From NCBI GenBank assembly GCA_944378225.1, contig CALWGE010000024.1, positions 1 through 35,086 of the forward strand: a DNA stretch of 35,086 bases. Direction: 5' to 3'. Positions 8,711-16,857 of the stretch are shown here, in pieces. The translations under genes and the position numbers were made by a program. The DNA is from an uncultured Merdimonas sp. (GTDB taxonomy: Bacteria > Bacillota > Clostridia > Lachnospirales > Lachnospiraceae). Position 1 is the first letter of the stretch. Each line of letters opens with the position of its first letter. Below the pieces are notes generated by a model. It ran no database searches. It was not told the origin of the DNA and worked only from the letters and a program-made list of their open reading frames with translations.

Positions 8711-9799
8711 TTAATAATCTGCATGCTCCATATATTTCATATACTTCACTACCATCAGGGCAATCTTGAAAGTAATCGCGTCCTCAAACACCCGCAGATC
8801 CAGTCCTGTACTTTTCTGAAGCTTATCCAGTCGATATACAAGAGTATTTCTGTGAATATACAGCTGTCTGGAAGTCTCAGATACATTCAGGCTGTTCTCA
8901 AAAAACTTGTTGATCGTTGTCAGTGTCTCTTCGTCAAAATCATCCGGAGACTTGCCGTCAAAGATTTCCCGGATAAACATTTTGCAGAGAGGTATGGGCA
9001 GCTGATAAATCAGACGGCCGATTCCCAGGGTACTGAATCCCACAATATCTTTATCGTCAAAGAAAATCTTGCCCACATCCAGCGCCATCCGGGCTTCCTT
9101 ATAAGATCGGGACACCTCTTTGATTTCTCCCACAATGGTTCCGTAAGCAATGCGGACAGGCTGTTCTCCCTCGCCGTTCAGCAAATCGCGAATAACCTTC
9201 GCTGTTTTATTCAGCTCCTGATATCCTTCATTTTCTTCCAGTTCTTTTACTACAATGATATTTTTCTCATCTACTGCCGTAACAAAATCATGGGATTTGG
9301 AGCCAAACAGAGAGCGCACGCTTTCCAGCGATCCTGTATCCTTGTCATGTCCCGTCTCCACAATCAGAACAGCCCGGCGTACCTCCGTCTGAATATGAAG
9401 CTTTTTGGCTCTGTTATAAATATCCACCAGAAGCAGATTATCCAAAAGCAGGTTCTTGATGAAATTATCTTTGTCAAACCGTTCTTTATAAGCCACCAGC
9501 AGATTCTGTACCTGAAATACCACCAGCTTGCCAATCATATAGGCATCTTCACTGCCGCCATTCAGAAGCAGAATGTACTCCAGCTGATTTTCGTCAAAGA
9601 TTTTGAAAAACTGAAAGCCCTGAATCACCTGGCTGTCTGCCGGTGAATCAATGAAGGCCAGAACGGAGCCCGTATAAGAATCCGCCTCAGGGAAGGTAGA
9701 CGCCAGCACCTTTCCTTCCGTGTCTATGATACAGAGATCAATTCTTGTTATTCCTTTAAGTCCGTCAATCGTGTTCTGCAGTATCTGATTTGAAATCAT
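8711..9799 (-). CDS. PucR/CdaR-type transcriptional regulator
   Basis: This 362-residue regulator has an N-terminal sensor part resembling the sugar-diacid recognition region of CdaR (residues about 1-130), a central GGDEF-like middle module (about 140-270), and a C-terminal PucR-type helix-turn-helix. The HTH contains SETSRQLYIHRNTLVYRLDK. The frame extends upstream to 9907, but the ATG at 9799 (MISNQILQNT) has GGAGCGGAG in good position, and the extension is not family-like. Ligand and targets cannot be read from the sequence. Candidates include the adjacent ftsEX unit or the divergent yitT-like gene. Confidence 0.82.
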   Translation of the reverse strand: MISNQILQNTIDGLKGITRIDLCIIDTEGKVLASTFPEADSYTGSVLAFIDSPADSQVIQGFQFFKIFDENQLEYILLLNGGSEDAYMIGKLVVFQVQNLLVAYKERFDKDNFIKNLLLDNLLLVDIYNRAKKLHIQTEVRRAVLIVETGHDKDTGSLESVRSLFGSKSHDFVTAVDEKNIIVVKELEENEGYQELNKTAKVIRDLLNGEGEQPVRIAYGTIVGEIKEVSRSYKEARMALDVGKIFFDDKDIVGFSTLGIGRLIYQLPIPLCKMFIREIFDGKSPDDFDEETLTTINKFFENSLNVSETSRQLYIHRNTLVYRLDKLQKSTGLDLRVFEDAITFKIALMVVKYMKYMEHADY

Positions 9800-9823
9800 A
9801 AACTTTCTCCGCTCCTTCTCACT

Positions 9824-9851
9824 TATATAGTTTTGTGCATATCGCTGACAA
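9824..9851 (-). promoter_or_regulatory. Candidate promoter of the PucR/CdaR-type regulator
   Basis: On the minus strand TTGTCA (9846-9851) is followed after 16 bases by TATATA (9824-9829). An overlapping TATAAG gives 18-base spacing. It lies about 25 bases upstream of the chosen start codon, which leaves a very short leader. Confidence 0.5.
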
Positions 9852-10190
9852 ACCGCCGGCTTATCTCCACCCCGTACACCGGCAATATTTACAATAAAAA
9901 CACCCATTTCCCTGTCAGCAAAAAAATACCTAAGATATATATTAATGCAAAATTATAAAAAAGAAAAGAGGAAATATAATTTCTTTTATGCATTTCCTTA
10001 AATTTTTCCAACAAATACCTCTAAAATTTCCCTATACATAGTTCACAAATTTTTTCCGGTATATGTTTTTTCCTCTTTTTCCCATTCAAGGAAGCCCTTG
10101 CATTTTTTTATTTCCTGTGGTAGCGTCAAAATACAGGGATTTTTCGGCTTCAGCCCCGCAGCGACTCCGGCCTGATGAATTCTCCCTGCA
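9852..10190. other. AT-rich divergent intergenic region
   Basis: About 340 bases between the minus-strand regulator promoter and the plus-strand yitT-like gene. The stretch 9930-10090 is strongly A/T-rich with T-runs. I see no convincing gene here, and no clear plus-strand promoter. TTGCAT/TAGCGT near 10100-10130 is only a weak candidate. Confidence 0.5.
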
Positions 10191-10206
10191 GAACAAGGAG
10201 GCTCCC

Positions 10207-11094
10207 ATGTCAGGAATCAATATAAAAATACTTTTACGAAACTATCTGCTTATCATTGCCGGTACGGCTCTGGTTGCCTTTGCCGCAGCCTCGGTGCTTG
10301 AACCGGCCAGCCTGGTCACAGGCGGTTTCACCGGTCTGGCTATCATTATCAAGCAATATTCAGAGCACCTTGTACCCGGTGGAATTCCTCTGTCTTTCAC
10401 AAACCTTGCGCTGAATATTCCTTTTTTTCTTATCGCCATCCGGCTGAAAGGGTTCCGTTATCTGGTCCATACTCTTTTCGCCACTCTGATGCTGTCCTTC
10501 TGGCTTTCCGTTCTCCCTGTAGTTCCCCTGGCAGGGGACGATCTCCTGCTGGCTTCTCTTTACGGAGGCATTCTGATGGGGGTCGGCATCGGTCTTGTGT
10601 TTGCCACCGGAGCCACCACCGGCGGAACAGACATGATCGCCGCATTGATACAGCATTTCCTGCGTCATTACAGTATTTCCAATATTCTCTGGGTCATTGA
10701 CACTGTCATCGTCCTGGTGGGGGTATATCTGTATGGCATCCAGATCACCCTTTACGCCATCATCGCTATTTATCTGACCTCCAAAATCTCGGACGGAATT
10801 ATCGACGGACTGAAATTCTCCAAAGCCGCCTTCATCATTACGTCAAATCCAGAGCGGCTGGCCACACTTGTTATGGAGGAGCTTGGCCGCGGCGTTACCG
10901 GAATCTCCGCTACCGGTATGTATTCCGGCGATTCCAAGAACATGCTGCTCTGCGTAGTTTCCAAAAAGGAAATCGTTCGTCTGAAGGAACTGACAAAATC
11001 CTGTGATCCCAATGCCTTTGTTATTGTAACTGACGTACGGGAGGTTCTGGGCGAAGGTTTCATCGAACATTCGGGAAGCGCCGGGGTTCTTTAG
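10207..11094 (+). CDS. YitT family membrane protein (DUF161 + DUF2179)
   Basis: This 295-residue membrane protein of the YitT family has about five to six TM segments in residues 10-185 and a C-terminal cytoplasmic ferredoxin-like DUF2179 domain at about 210-290. Family motifs are visible: EPASLVTGGFTGLAIIIKQ near the N-terminus, GLVFATGATTGGTDMIA in the middle, and the RGVTGISATGMYSG motif of DUF2179. The molecular function of the family is not established. The frame is open from 10063, but the ATG at 10207 has a perfect AAGGAGG 6 bases upstream. It is followed after 72 bases by a small membrane-anchored gene in the same direction. Confidence 0.9.
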   Translation: MSGINIKILLRNYLLIIAGTALVAFAAASVLEPASLVTGGFTGLAIIIKQYSEHLVPGGIPLSFTNLALNIPFFLIAIRLKGFRYLVHTLFATLMLSFWLSVLPVVPLAGDDLLLASLYGGILMGVGIGLVFATGATTGGTDMIAALIQHFLRHYSISNILWVIDTVIVLVGVYLYGIQITLYAIIAIYLTSKISDGIIDGLKFSKAAFIITSNPERLATLVMEELGRGVTGISATGMYSGDSKNMLLCVVSKKEIVRLKELTKSCDPNAFVIVTDVREVLGEGFIEHSGSAGVL

Positions 11095-11166
11095 ACTTTC
11101 CGGCGGTATATTTTCCCCTCCGCTTTCATAGCTTATAACAATCGAAGCATACAGGAGGGGCTTTCC

Positions 11167-11616
11167 TTGAGCTCAAAAACCAAAATCGTCGTCCTCCGCA
11201 TGAAAGAACTGATCTATACGGGAATCTTTGTAGCCCTTGGCATTCTTCTGATCCTTCTTCTGGTCTATATGTTTTCTCCAAAGGGCGGAAACTCAGACAC
11301 AGCTGAAGGTTCCGGAAAGTATGTCCCCGGCGTCTACGCCTCTTCCATTATGCTGAATGGCAGCGCCGTGGACGTGGCAGTAACCGTCAGCGCCAATGAA
11401 ATCGAATCCATTCAGCTTGTAAATGTCAGCGAAACCGTGACGACCATGTATCCTCTGATGGAGCCTGCCCTGGAAAGTCTGGCAGAGCAGATATGTTCCA
11501 CACAGTCCCTGGAAGGGCTTACCTATGCATCCGAGAATCAGTATACCTCTCAGGTACTGCTGGACGCCGTCAGCAGGGCGCTTGACAAAGCAGGCGTACC
11601 CACGGAAGAAGAATAA
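11167..11616 (+). CDS. Small membrane-anchored FMN_bind-like protein (TTG start)
   Basis: This 149-residue protein has one N-terminal TM helix (about residues 15-35) and an outside domain of about 95 residues. The pattern GVYASSIMLNGSAVDVAVTVSANEIESIQL resembles FMN-binding-domain-type folds (PF04205-like), in broken form; no flavin-attachment motif S/T-G-A-T is evident. The start is TTG with AGGAGG 8 bases upstream; the ATG at 11200 is the alternative. It follows the yitT-like gene and ends at a strong bidirectional terminator. Its function is unknown. A role in envelope redox or in support of the YitT partner would be speculation. Confidence 0.7.
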   Translation: MSSKTKIVVLRMKELIYTGIFVALGILLILLLVYMFSPKGGNSDTAEGSGKYVPGVYASSIMLNGSAVDVAVTVSANEIESIQLVNVSETVTTMYPLMEPALESLAEQICSTQSLEGLTYASENQYTSQVLLDAVSRALDKAGVPTEEE

Positions 11617-11647
11617 AAACATAATGCCCATATCAGAAAAAATGGTA

Positions 11648-11677
11648 AATCAGGGACGGCTTCTGCCGTCCCTGATT
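11648..11677. terminator. Bidirectional intrinsic terminator between convergent genes
   Basis: A perfect 13-base-pair stem (11648-11660 with 11665-11677) has a TTCT loop and is followed by CTGTTTTCCTTT on the plus strand. On the minus strand a T-run follows after a few bases. It separates the plus-strand FMN_bind-like gene from the convergent glgB. Confidence 0.88.
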
Positions 11678-11702
11678 CTGTTTTCCTTTATCTCCAGCCC
11701 TG

Positions 11703-13667
11703 TCAGAATTCAAATACTGCCACTCCGTAAGGCGCCAGCGGATACGCAATGGAATAAGGCTGCCCGTCGCACTCGCTTTTAACTGCCTTATACGCCAGGG
11801 GCTTTTCTTTTCCTGTTCCTCCAAACTCCGCCGCATCGCTGTCCAGCACAAGCTTATACTGTTTTCTTCTTGGTACGCCTACTCTGTAGTCAGGACGGGC
11901 CATCGGCGTAAAGTTGCAGACAAAGAGAAGACTTCTTCTTCCGTTTTTTGCAAAACGCATGAAGGAAAAGATACTGCGGTCTGCATCGTTGGGGTTAATC
12001 CACCGGAATCCCTCCGGATATGTATCCTGCTCGTACAGGCAGGGATGATTCCGGTACAGATGAAGCAGAGCTCTCACATAATTCTGCACCTGCTGATGAC
12101 GTTCCTCACTCAGCAGATACCAGTCAAGTTCTCTGGCCTCGCTCCACTCCTGCAGCTGTGCAAACTCCTGTCCCATAAAGAGAAGTTTCTTTCCCGGATG
12201 ACCGATCATAAAGGAATATGCCGTCTTCAGATTAGCAAATTTATCATCCGGATATCCCGGCATCTTATTGTACATGGAACACTTCAGATGCACCACTTCG
12301 TCATGGGACAGAACCAGAATATATTTTTCACTGTACGCGTAAGTCATCGCAAAAGTCATCAGATGATGCGCTCCCTTACGGAAATAGGGATCCAGCTTCA
12401 TATATTCCAGAAAGTCGTTCATCCATCCCATATTCCATTTGAAGGAGAACCCCAGACCATCATTCTCCACCTTATCCGTTACCTTCGGCCAGGCTGTAGA
12501 TTCCTCGGCAATCATCATGGTTCCCGGATTCCGGCCAAGAAGCACGGAATTCAGATGCTTAAAGAATTCCACTGCCTCCAGATTTTCATTACCGCCGTAT
12601 TTATTAGGTACCCACTGTCCGGACTGTTTCCCGTAATCCAGATAAAGCATAGATGCCACCGCATCTACACGCAGTCCGTCCACATGATACTGTTCTACCC
12701 AATACAGTGCATTGGCAATGAGGAAGTTTTTGACCTCATTCATCTCATAATTGAAGATCTTGGTTCCCCAGTCCGGATGCTCCCCCTTTCTGGGATCAGG
12801 GTATTCATACAACGGCTGCCCGTCAAAGTCCGCCAGACCATGCGCGTCTCTCGGGAAATGTGCAGGAACCCAGTCCAGAATTACGCCAATCTTTTTCTTA
12901 TGCAGATAATTTACCAGATACATAAAGTCCTGGGGGCTTCCGTAACGGGATGTGGGCGCATAGTAACCAGTCACCTGGTATCCCCAGGAACCATCAAAGG
13001 GATGCTCTGCAATTCCCATCAGTTCCACATGGGTATATCCCATCTCGCTGACATAATCCGCAAGGCTGCGGGCCAGTTCCCGGTAATTATAGAAACCGTC
13101 CTCGTCCGGACCGTGAGGATGCTTCTTCCAGGAGCCCGGATGCACCTCATAAATGGACATGGGCTCTTCTGTCATGGTCTTTCCGCGGCGGTTCACCATC
13201 CAGTTTTCATCTGTCCAGCGGAAACCAGTAATGTCTGCCACGCGTGAGGCTGTGCCAGGACGCATCTCTGCAGAAAACGCAAAAGGATCGGCTTTATAAA
13301 GCTTCCTGTGATCCTGCGTCTCGATCAGGTATTTGTAAAGGACTCCCGGCTTAATGCCTGGAATAAAGCATTCCCAGATTCCCAGAGGTTCCAGCCTCTC
13401 CATCGGTCTGCTATCCTCATCCCAGCCGTCAAAATCGCCGATTACATGCACATCCAGAGCATGCGGAGCCCATACGGCGAAATACACGCCCTTTACTCCA
13501 TCCACTGTCATCGGATGCGCTCCCAGCTTTTGAAAGATATCATAGTGTGTTCCCTGACCAAACAGATACTGATCCAGGTCTCCCACAAAACCTTCCGGCC
13601 GCTGCCTTCTTCCCTTTCCTTTTGTCCCTTTGCCTGTTCTCGTGCTCCTGCTTCTCTCCTCTTTCAT
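11703..13667 (-). CDS. glgB: 1,4-alpha-glucan branching enzyme
   Basis: This 654-residue GH13 branching enzyme introduces alpha-1,6 branches into glycogen. It has a short basic N-terminal tail (residues 1-24, rich in Arg/Lys/Gly), a CBM48-type domain (about 45-145), the (beta/alpha)8 catalytic domain (about 170-530) and a C-terminal beta domain. Catalytic residues visible are Asp335 in GLRVDAVASM, Glu388 in MMIAEEST and the Asp of LSHDEVVH. It starts only 4 bases after the stop of the GH13 gene, with GGGGTGAG before the ATG, so the two are co-translated. No glgA, glgC or glgP lies in the window, so synthesis must be encoded elsewhere. Confidence 0.95.
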   Translation of the reverse strand: MKEERSRSTRTGKGTKGKGRRQRPEGFVGDLDQYLFGQGTHYDIFQKLGAHPMTVDGVKGVYFAVWAPHALDVHVIGDFDGWDEDSRPMERLEPLGIWECFIPGIKPGVLYKYLIETQDHRKLYKADPFAFSAEMRPGTASRVADITGFRWTDENWMVNRRGKTMTEEPMSIYEVHPGSWKKHPHGPDEDGFYNYRELARSLADYVSEMGYTHVELMGIAEHPFDGSWGYQVTGYYAPTSRYGSPQDFMYLVNYLHKKKIGVILDWVPAHFPRDAHGLADFDGQPLYEYPDPRKGEHPDWGTKIFNYEMNEVKNFLIANALYWVEQYHVDGLRVDAVASMLYLDYGKQSGQWVPNKYGGNENLEAVEFFKHLNSVLLGRNPGTMMIAEESTAWPKVTDKVENDGLGFSFKWNMGWMNDFLEYMKLDPYFRKGAHHLMTFAMTYAYSEKYILVLSHDEVVHLKCSMYNKMPGYPDDKFANLKTAYSFMIGHPGKKLLFMGQEFAQLQEWSEARELDWYLLSEERHQQVQNYVRALLHLYRNHPCLYEQDTYPEGFRWINPNDADRSIFSFMRFAKNGRRSLLFVCNFTPMARPDYRVGVPRRKQYKLVLDSDAAEFGGTGKEKPLAYKAVKSECDGQPYSIAYPLAPYGVAVFEF

Positions 13668-13671
13668 ACTC

Positions 13672-15036
13672 TCACCCCTGTTTTACTGTAAAGACGGCGC
13701 TTCCATAAGCGGGCATCTCCCATATGATCCTGCCGTTCTCTATTTTAATCTCCTTTTTCGTGAAGATTTCCTCTGCCACTGCTCCAGAAACCGGGCAGGG
13801 TATCTCAAAACGAGCTTCCCGGTCATCATTATTCACAGCTACGACCACCGCTTCCCCATCCAGAATTCTTCCAAAGGCATACTGGCGGTTCGTAAGCATC
13901 AGTTCGCGGTAGGCTCCGTCTGTCAGCGCCTTTTCCCGGCTGCGCACTCCGGCCAGCGTACGCAGAATTTCCATAAGTTCCGGCACCGGCGGATTTGCCT
14001 CCAGCTCAGAAAGGGTGAGGGCCGGGCGGAGATGTTCATCTCCGCCCCATTCCTTCTTTCCTTCCACGCCATACTCACTTCCGTAATATACAGAAGGAAT
14101 TCCCGGCAATGTATAGAGAAGTGTATAGACGGAACGCAGGAATGCTTTTTCATTCAATGTATTCACAATTCGGTTTACATCATGATTATCCACAAAACTG
14201 TACAGACGGCAGCCCCGGTAAATACCGCCGTTCGCGTCAAACTGGCGCCGGATGGTATGCGCGATTTCAAAATAGTTGTGATCATTATGTCCGGAATAAA
14301 GTCCTTTCCACAGCTCATAATTTGTCACAGAGTGGAGAATATCCGGCTTCACCCAGCGGGCATAATCTCCGTGAATCACCTCGCCCATCAGCCAGAAGTC
14401 TTCTTTCTTTTCTTCCGTCGCCCTGCGAAGTTCCTTCATAAAATCAAAGTTCAGGCAATCCGCACAGTCCAGACGGATTCCGTCGATATCAAATTCTTCT
14501 ATCCAGAAGCGGACCACATCCAGAAGATAATTCCTCACCTCGGGATTTTCAAGATTCAGATTCGCCAGTTCATAGCAGTTTCTCCAGGCCCGGTACCAGA
14601 ACCCGTCATTATAGGGACTGTTTCCTCCGAAATTCACATCCTGATACCAGTAGCGATACGGTGAATTTTCTCTGTTTTTCTGCAGATCCTGAAACGCGAA
14701 AAACTCACGGCCCGTATGATTGAACACGCCGTCCACCACAACCCGGATTCCGTTCTCGTGACATTTTTCTGTGAAATGCCGGAAATCTTCATTATCCCCC
14801 AGACGCCCGTCCACTTTTTTATAGTCCTTTGTATCGTACCCATGCGTGGTGGATTCAAACAAGGGTCCGATATAGACAGCCGTGATACCGAGGTCCTTCA
14901 TATGATCAACCCACGGATCCAGTTCACGCATTCTGTGAACCGTCTCCTCTCCTTCATCCTGTCTGCACCTGGGAGCCCCCGTCAGTCCCAGTGGATAAAT
15001 ATGATAAAAAATGGCTTCATCGTACCATTTTGACAT
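13672..15036 (-). CDS. GH13 family alpha-glucosidase/amylase (maltodextrin-active)
   Basis: This 454-residue GH13 enzyme has a complete catalytic barrel and a short C-terminal beta domain, without the N-terminal domain of neopullulanases. Family regions are visible: DGVFNH at 102-107, GIRLDCAD with nucleophile Asp190, LMGEV with acid/base Glu219, and FVDNHD with Asp286. No signal peptide is present, so it is cytoplasmic and probably trims maltodextrins or glycogen-derived chains. Cyclomaltodextrinase, oligo-1,6-glucosidase or amylase activities are all possible. The start has GGAGGAGG upstream. It follows the TetR gene by 48 bases and precedes glgB by 4 bases. Confidence 0.9.
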   Translation of the reverse strand: MSKWYDEAIFYHIYPLGLTGAPRCRQDEGEETVHRMRELDPWVDHMKDLGITAVYIGPLFESTTHGYDTKDYKKVDGRLGDNEDFRHFTEKCHENGIRVVVDGVFNHTGREFFAFQDLQKNRENSPYRYWYQDVNFGGNSPYNDGFWYRAWRNCYELANLNLENPEVRNYLLDVVRFWIEEFDIDGIRLDCADCLNFDFMKELRRATEEKKEDFWLMGEVIHGDYARWVKPDILHSVTNYELWKGLYSGHNDHNYFEIAHTIRRQFDANGGIYRGCRLYSFVDNHDVNRIVNTLNEKAFLRSVYTLLYTLPGIPSVYYGSEYGVEGKKEWGGDEHLRPALTLSELEANPPVPELMEILRTLAGVRSREKALTDGAYRELMLTNRQYAFGRILDGEAVVVAVNNDDREARFEIPCPVSGAVAEEIFTKKEIKIENGRIIWEMPAYGSAVFTVKQG

Positions 15037-15084
15037 AATTGCAGTTCCTCCTCCGATTTATTCTCACAACCCGGCAGAATACGT

Positions 15085-15669
15085 TCAGGAATAAATGCCA
15101 TGCATAAACTGATGCACCAGTGCTTCTATCTCGTCTCCCGAAATATCGATGCATTCTCTCCCGCCTGTCTCATATTTCATAACGAGGTACAGAATCACCA
15201 GACCGATAAATCCCAGGGAAAACTGTCTCTGCCGTCCATGCATGTTCCCCAGTTCAGATGCTGCCGCATGGAAAATGCTTTCCACATCCTTCTGCAGACG
15301 AAGCATCATAGGCCGAACCGCCCGATAGGATTCATTGTCCCTCGCTGAATAAAACAGAGCCACGAGCAGCACGGCGAATTTCGGATCTCTTCCCGCAAAA
15401 TCTGACACAGCTCCTACGGCTGTGCAGAGCGTTTCCTTCAGGTCTCCGCGATAGACGCAGGCCTGTCGCAGATCTTTCAGAAACGGCTCCCCCCTGCTCT
15501 CCAGAAGCTGTTCCAGAAGACCGTATTTACTTTTAAAATAGTAATAAAGTGTCGGTTTGGTTACACCTGATTTTTCTGCAATCTCCTGAACCCCCACCGC
15601 GTCATAGCCTCTGGCGTAAAAAAGATCCAGCGCAGTCTCCAGAATTCGTTCTCTGTTATCCACGGGCAT
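15085..15669 (-). CDS. TetR family transcriptional regulator
   Basis: This 194-residue one-domain repressor has an N-terminal TetR helix-turn-helix, RERILETALDLFYARGYDAVGVQEIAEKSGVTKPTLYYYFKSK (residues about 5-48, quoted here in parts: RERILETALDLF, VGVQEIA, KPTLYYYFKSK), and an all-helical ligand domain. The frame is open to 15765, but the upstream ATG at 15714 lies inside the promoter -10 element, so it cannot be used. The ATG at 15669 has AGAAGG upstream. The palindromic operator in its own promoter implies autoregulation. Being first in the unit, it probably controls the GH13 and glgB genes. The inducer is unknown. Confidence 0.9.
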   Translation of the reverse strand: MPVDNRERILETALDLFYARGYDAVGVQEIAEKSGVTKPTLYYYFKSKYGLLEQLLESRGEPFLKDLRQACVYRGDLKETLCTAVGAVSDFAGRDPKFAVLLVALFYSARDNESYRAVRPMMLRLQKDVESIFHAAASELGNMHGRQRQFSLGFIGLVILYLVMKYETGGRECIDISGDEIEALVHQFMHGIYS

Positions 15670-15712
15670 CCTTCCTTCTGTCCTGACAATAGCTGTGCTT
15701 TGTTCTGATTTC

Positions 15713-15741
15713 ATTCTATACCGAACGGTATAAACTGTCAA
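15713..15741 (-). promoter_or_regulatory. Sigma-A promoter of the tetR-GH13-glgB unit
   Basis: On the minus strand the -35 is TTGACA (15736-15741, perfect), the spacer is 17 bases and the -10 is TAGAAT (15713-15718, five of six). Transcription would begin near 15706, which rules out translation starts further upstream. Confidence 0.85.
15717..15732. promoter_or_regulatory. Palindromic TetR-type operator
   Basis: TATACCGAACGGTATA has two perfect 7-base arms around a 2-base centre. It fills most of the -35/-10 spacer of the tetR promoter and lies 21 bases before the -35 of the divergent sugar-kinase promoter. It is a typical position for autorepression by the adjacent TetR protein (inference). 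Confidence 0.8.
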
Positions 15742-15753
15742 GGTGTCTTTTGT

Positions 15754-15782
15754 TTGACATTTCATTATTGTGCACCTATAAT
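15754..15782 (+). promoter_or_regulatory. Consensus sigma-A promoter of the PfkB sugar kinase gene
   Basis: TTGACA (15754-15759), a 17-base spacer and TATAAT (15777-15782) give a perfect match to the vegetative consensus. The start codon at 15837 would leave a leader of about 48 bases. Confidence 0.9.
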
Positions 15783-15836
15783 GTATCTGTATTCAGAAGA
15801 ATTGCACAAAAATCGCTGCCTGGAGAGGAATTTTCT

Positions 15837-16769
15837 ATGATTTTAACCGTCACACTGAATCCCTGTATTGACAAAACCATATATCTTGACATACTGGAAA
15901 CCGGAGGTTATAACCGCGTAAAAAGCACGCGGATTGATGTGGCCGGAAAGGGTCTGAATGTAAGCACGGTTCTCAACCATCTGGGGGAAGATACCCTCTG
16001 CATGGGACTGAATTTCAGAAATAACGGAACCCTGCTGGAACGCACTGTGAACAACCGCGGACTCAAGCATCATTTCGTCTATGCCGACGGTTCCATAAGA
16101 ACCAATATAAAGCTTTTTGAACAGGCCTCTCATACCATGACAGAGATCAACGAAGCCGGTCCCTGTGTTTCATCCTCTGTCATTGATCGCCTGGTAGACG
16201 AGATTGACGCCCGCCTGGAACATACGCACATTCTTGTTCTGAGCGGAAGCATCCCTCCCGGAGTGCCCGCCGACATCTACCAGCGCCTGATTCGCATGGC
16301 ACACAGAAAAGATGTAAAAACTGTTCTGGATACTGCAGGCGAACCCTTTGCTCTTGGTCTGCGCGAAAAGCCGTTTCTGATTAAGCCCAATGGCGTGGAG
16401 TTTGAGCAGACTTTCCGGCAGGAATTGAAAAGCGGAAAAACACCCCTGGAAATTGCCCGCAGCGTCATAGACAGCGGCGTCTCCTACCTGTGCATTTCTC
16501 TGGGAGAAGACGGGGCCCTTCTTCTGGACCGGGAACACACTTACCGCGCAAAGGCTCTCCCTGTAGAAGCCAAAGGACTGACAGGCGCCGGAGACTCCAT
16601 GGTTGCAGGCATGTGCTATGCACTTCGGAAACACCTTGGTTCAGAAGATATGCTTCGCTGGGCCATGGCCTGTGCCGCAGGTTCTGTCCGTCAGGAAGGT
16701 ACTCTTCTGGCTGGAGAAAGCGATGTACAGGAATTGCTTCCAGCCGTAAATATTGAAGTAATCACCTGA
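15837..16769 (+). CDS. PfkB-family hexose-phosphate kinase (1-phosphofructokinase/tagatose-6-phosphate kinase type)
   Basis: This 310-residue cytosolic kinase has the FruK/LacC N-terminus MILTVTLNPCIDKTIYL, the glycine-rich GKGLNVSTVL segment, and the C-terminal GLTGAGDSMVAGM motif with catalytic base Asp253. Such enzymes phosphorylate fructose-1-phosphate or tagatose-6-phosphate to the bisphosphate. The frame extends upstream to 15750, but that region contains the promoter. The ATG at 15837 has GGAGAGG upstream. No fructose PTS or tagatose gene is adjacent, so the exact substrate cannot be assigned. It diverges from the TetR unit and ends at a strong terminator. Confidence 0.88.
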   Translation: MILTVTLNPCIDKTIYLDILETGGYNRVKSTRIDVAGKGLNVSTVLNHLGEDTLCMGLNFRNNGTLLERTVNNRGLKHHFVYADGSIRTNIKLFEQASHTMTEINEAGPCVSSSVIDRLVDEIDARLEHTHILVLSGSIPPGVPADIYQRLIRMAHRKDVKTVLDTAGEPFALGLREKPFLIKPNGVEFEQTFRQELKSGKTPLEIARSVIDSGVSYLCISLGEDGALLLDREHTYRAKALPVEAKGLTGAGDSMVAGMCYALRKHLGSEDMLRWAMACAAGSVRQEGTLLAGESDVQELLPAVNIEVIT

Positions 16770-16790
16770 AAATTTTTCTGTTGATAAGAC

Positions 16791-16830
16791 AAAAGGTATG
16801 GGAAAACGTCTTCGTTTTCTCATACCTTTT
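16791..16830. terminator. Bidirectional intrinsic terminator (kinase / MATE)
   Basis: An 18-base-pair stem (16791-16808 with 16813-16830, one G-T pair) has a TCTT loop. A/T tracts flank both sides, so it can end both the plus-strand kinase transcript and the minus-strand MATE transcript. Confidence 0.88.
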
Positions 16831-16857
16831 ATTTCTGCAGTTTCGCACAGCTGCAGG

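Noticed and set aside
9930-10090. AT-rich stretch as a possible replication origin
   Set aside because: No cluster of DnaA boxes and no dnaA/dnaN genes nearby. It is better read as a divergent intergenic region.
12045-13247. A 400-codon plus-strand open frame opposite glgB
   Set aside because: It lies wholly within glgB on the other strand and lacks a recognisable domain or ribosome site.
14186-14194. TTATCCACA, a perfect DnaA-box match
   Set aside because: It is a single copy and encodes the conserved VDNHD motif of the GH13 enzyme on the minus strand, so coding constraint explains it.
13630-14664. A 344-codon plus-strand open frame across the glgB/GH13 junction
   Set aside because: It lies opposite two enzymes with complete catalytic motifs, and has no support of its own.
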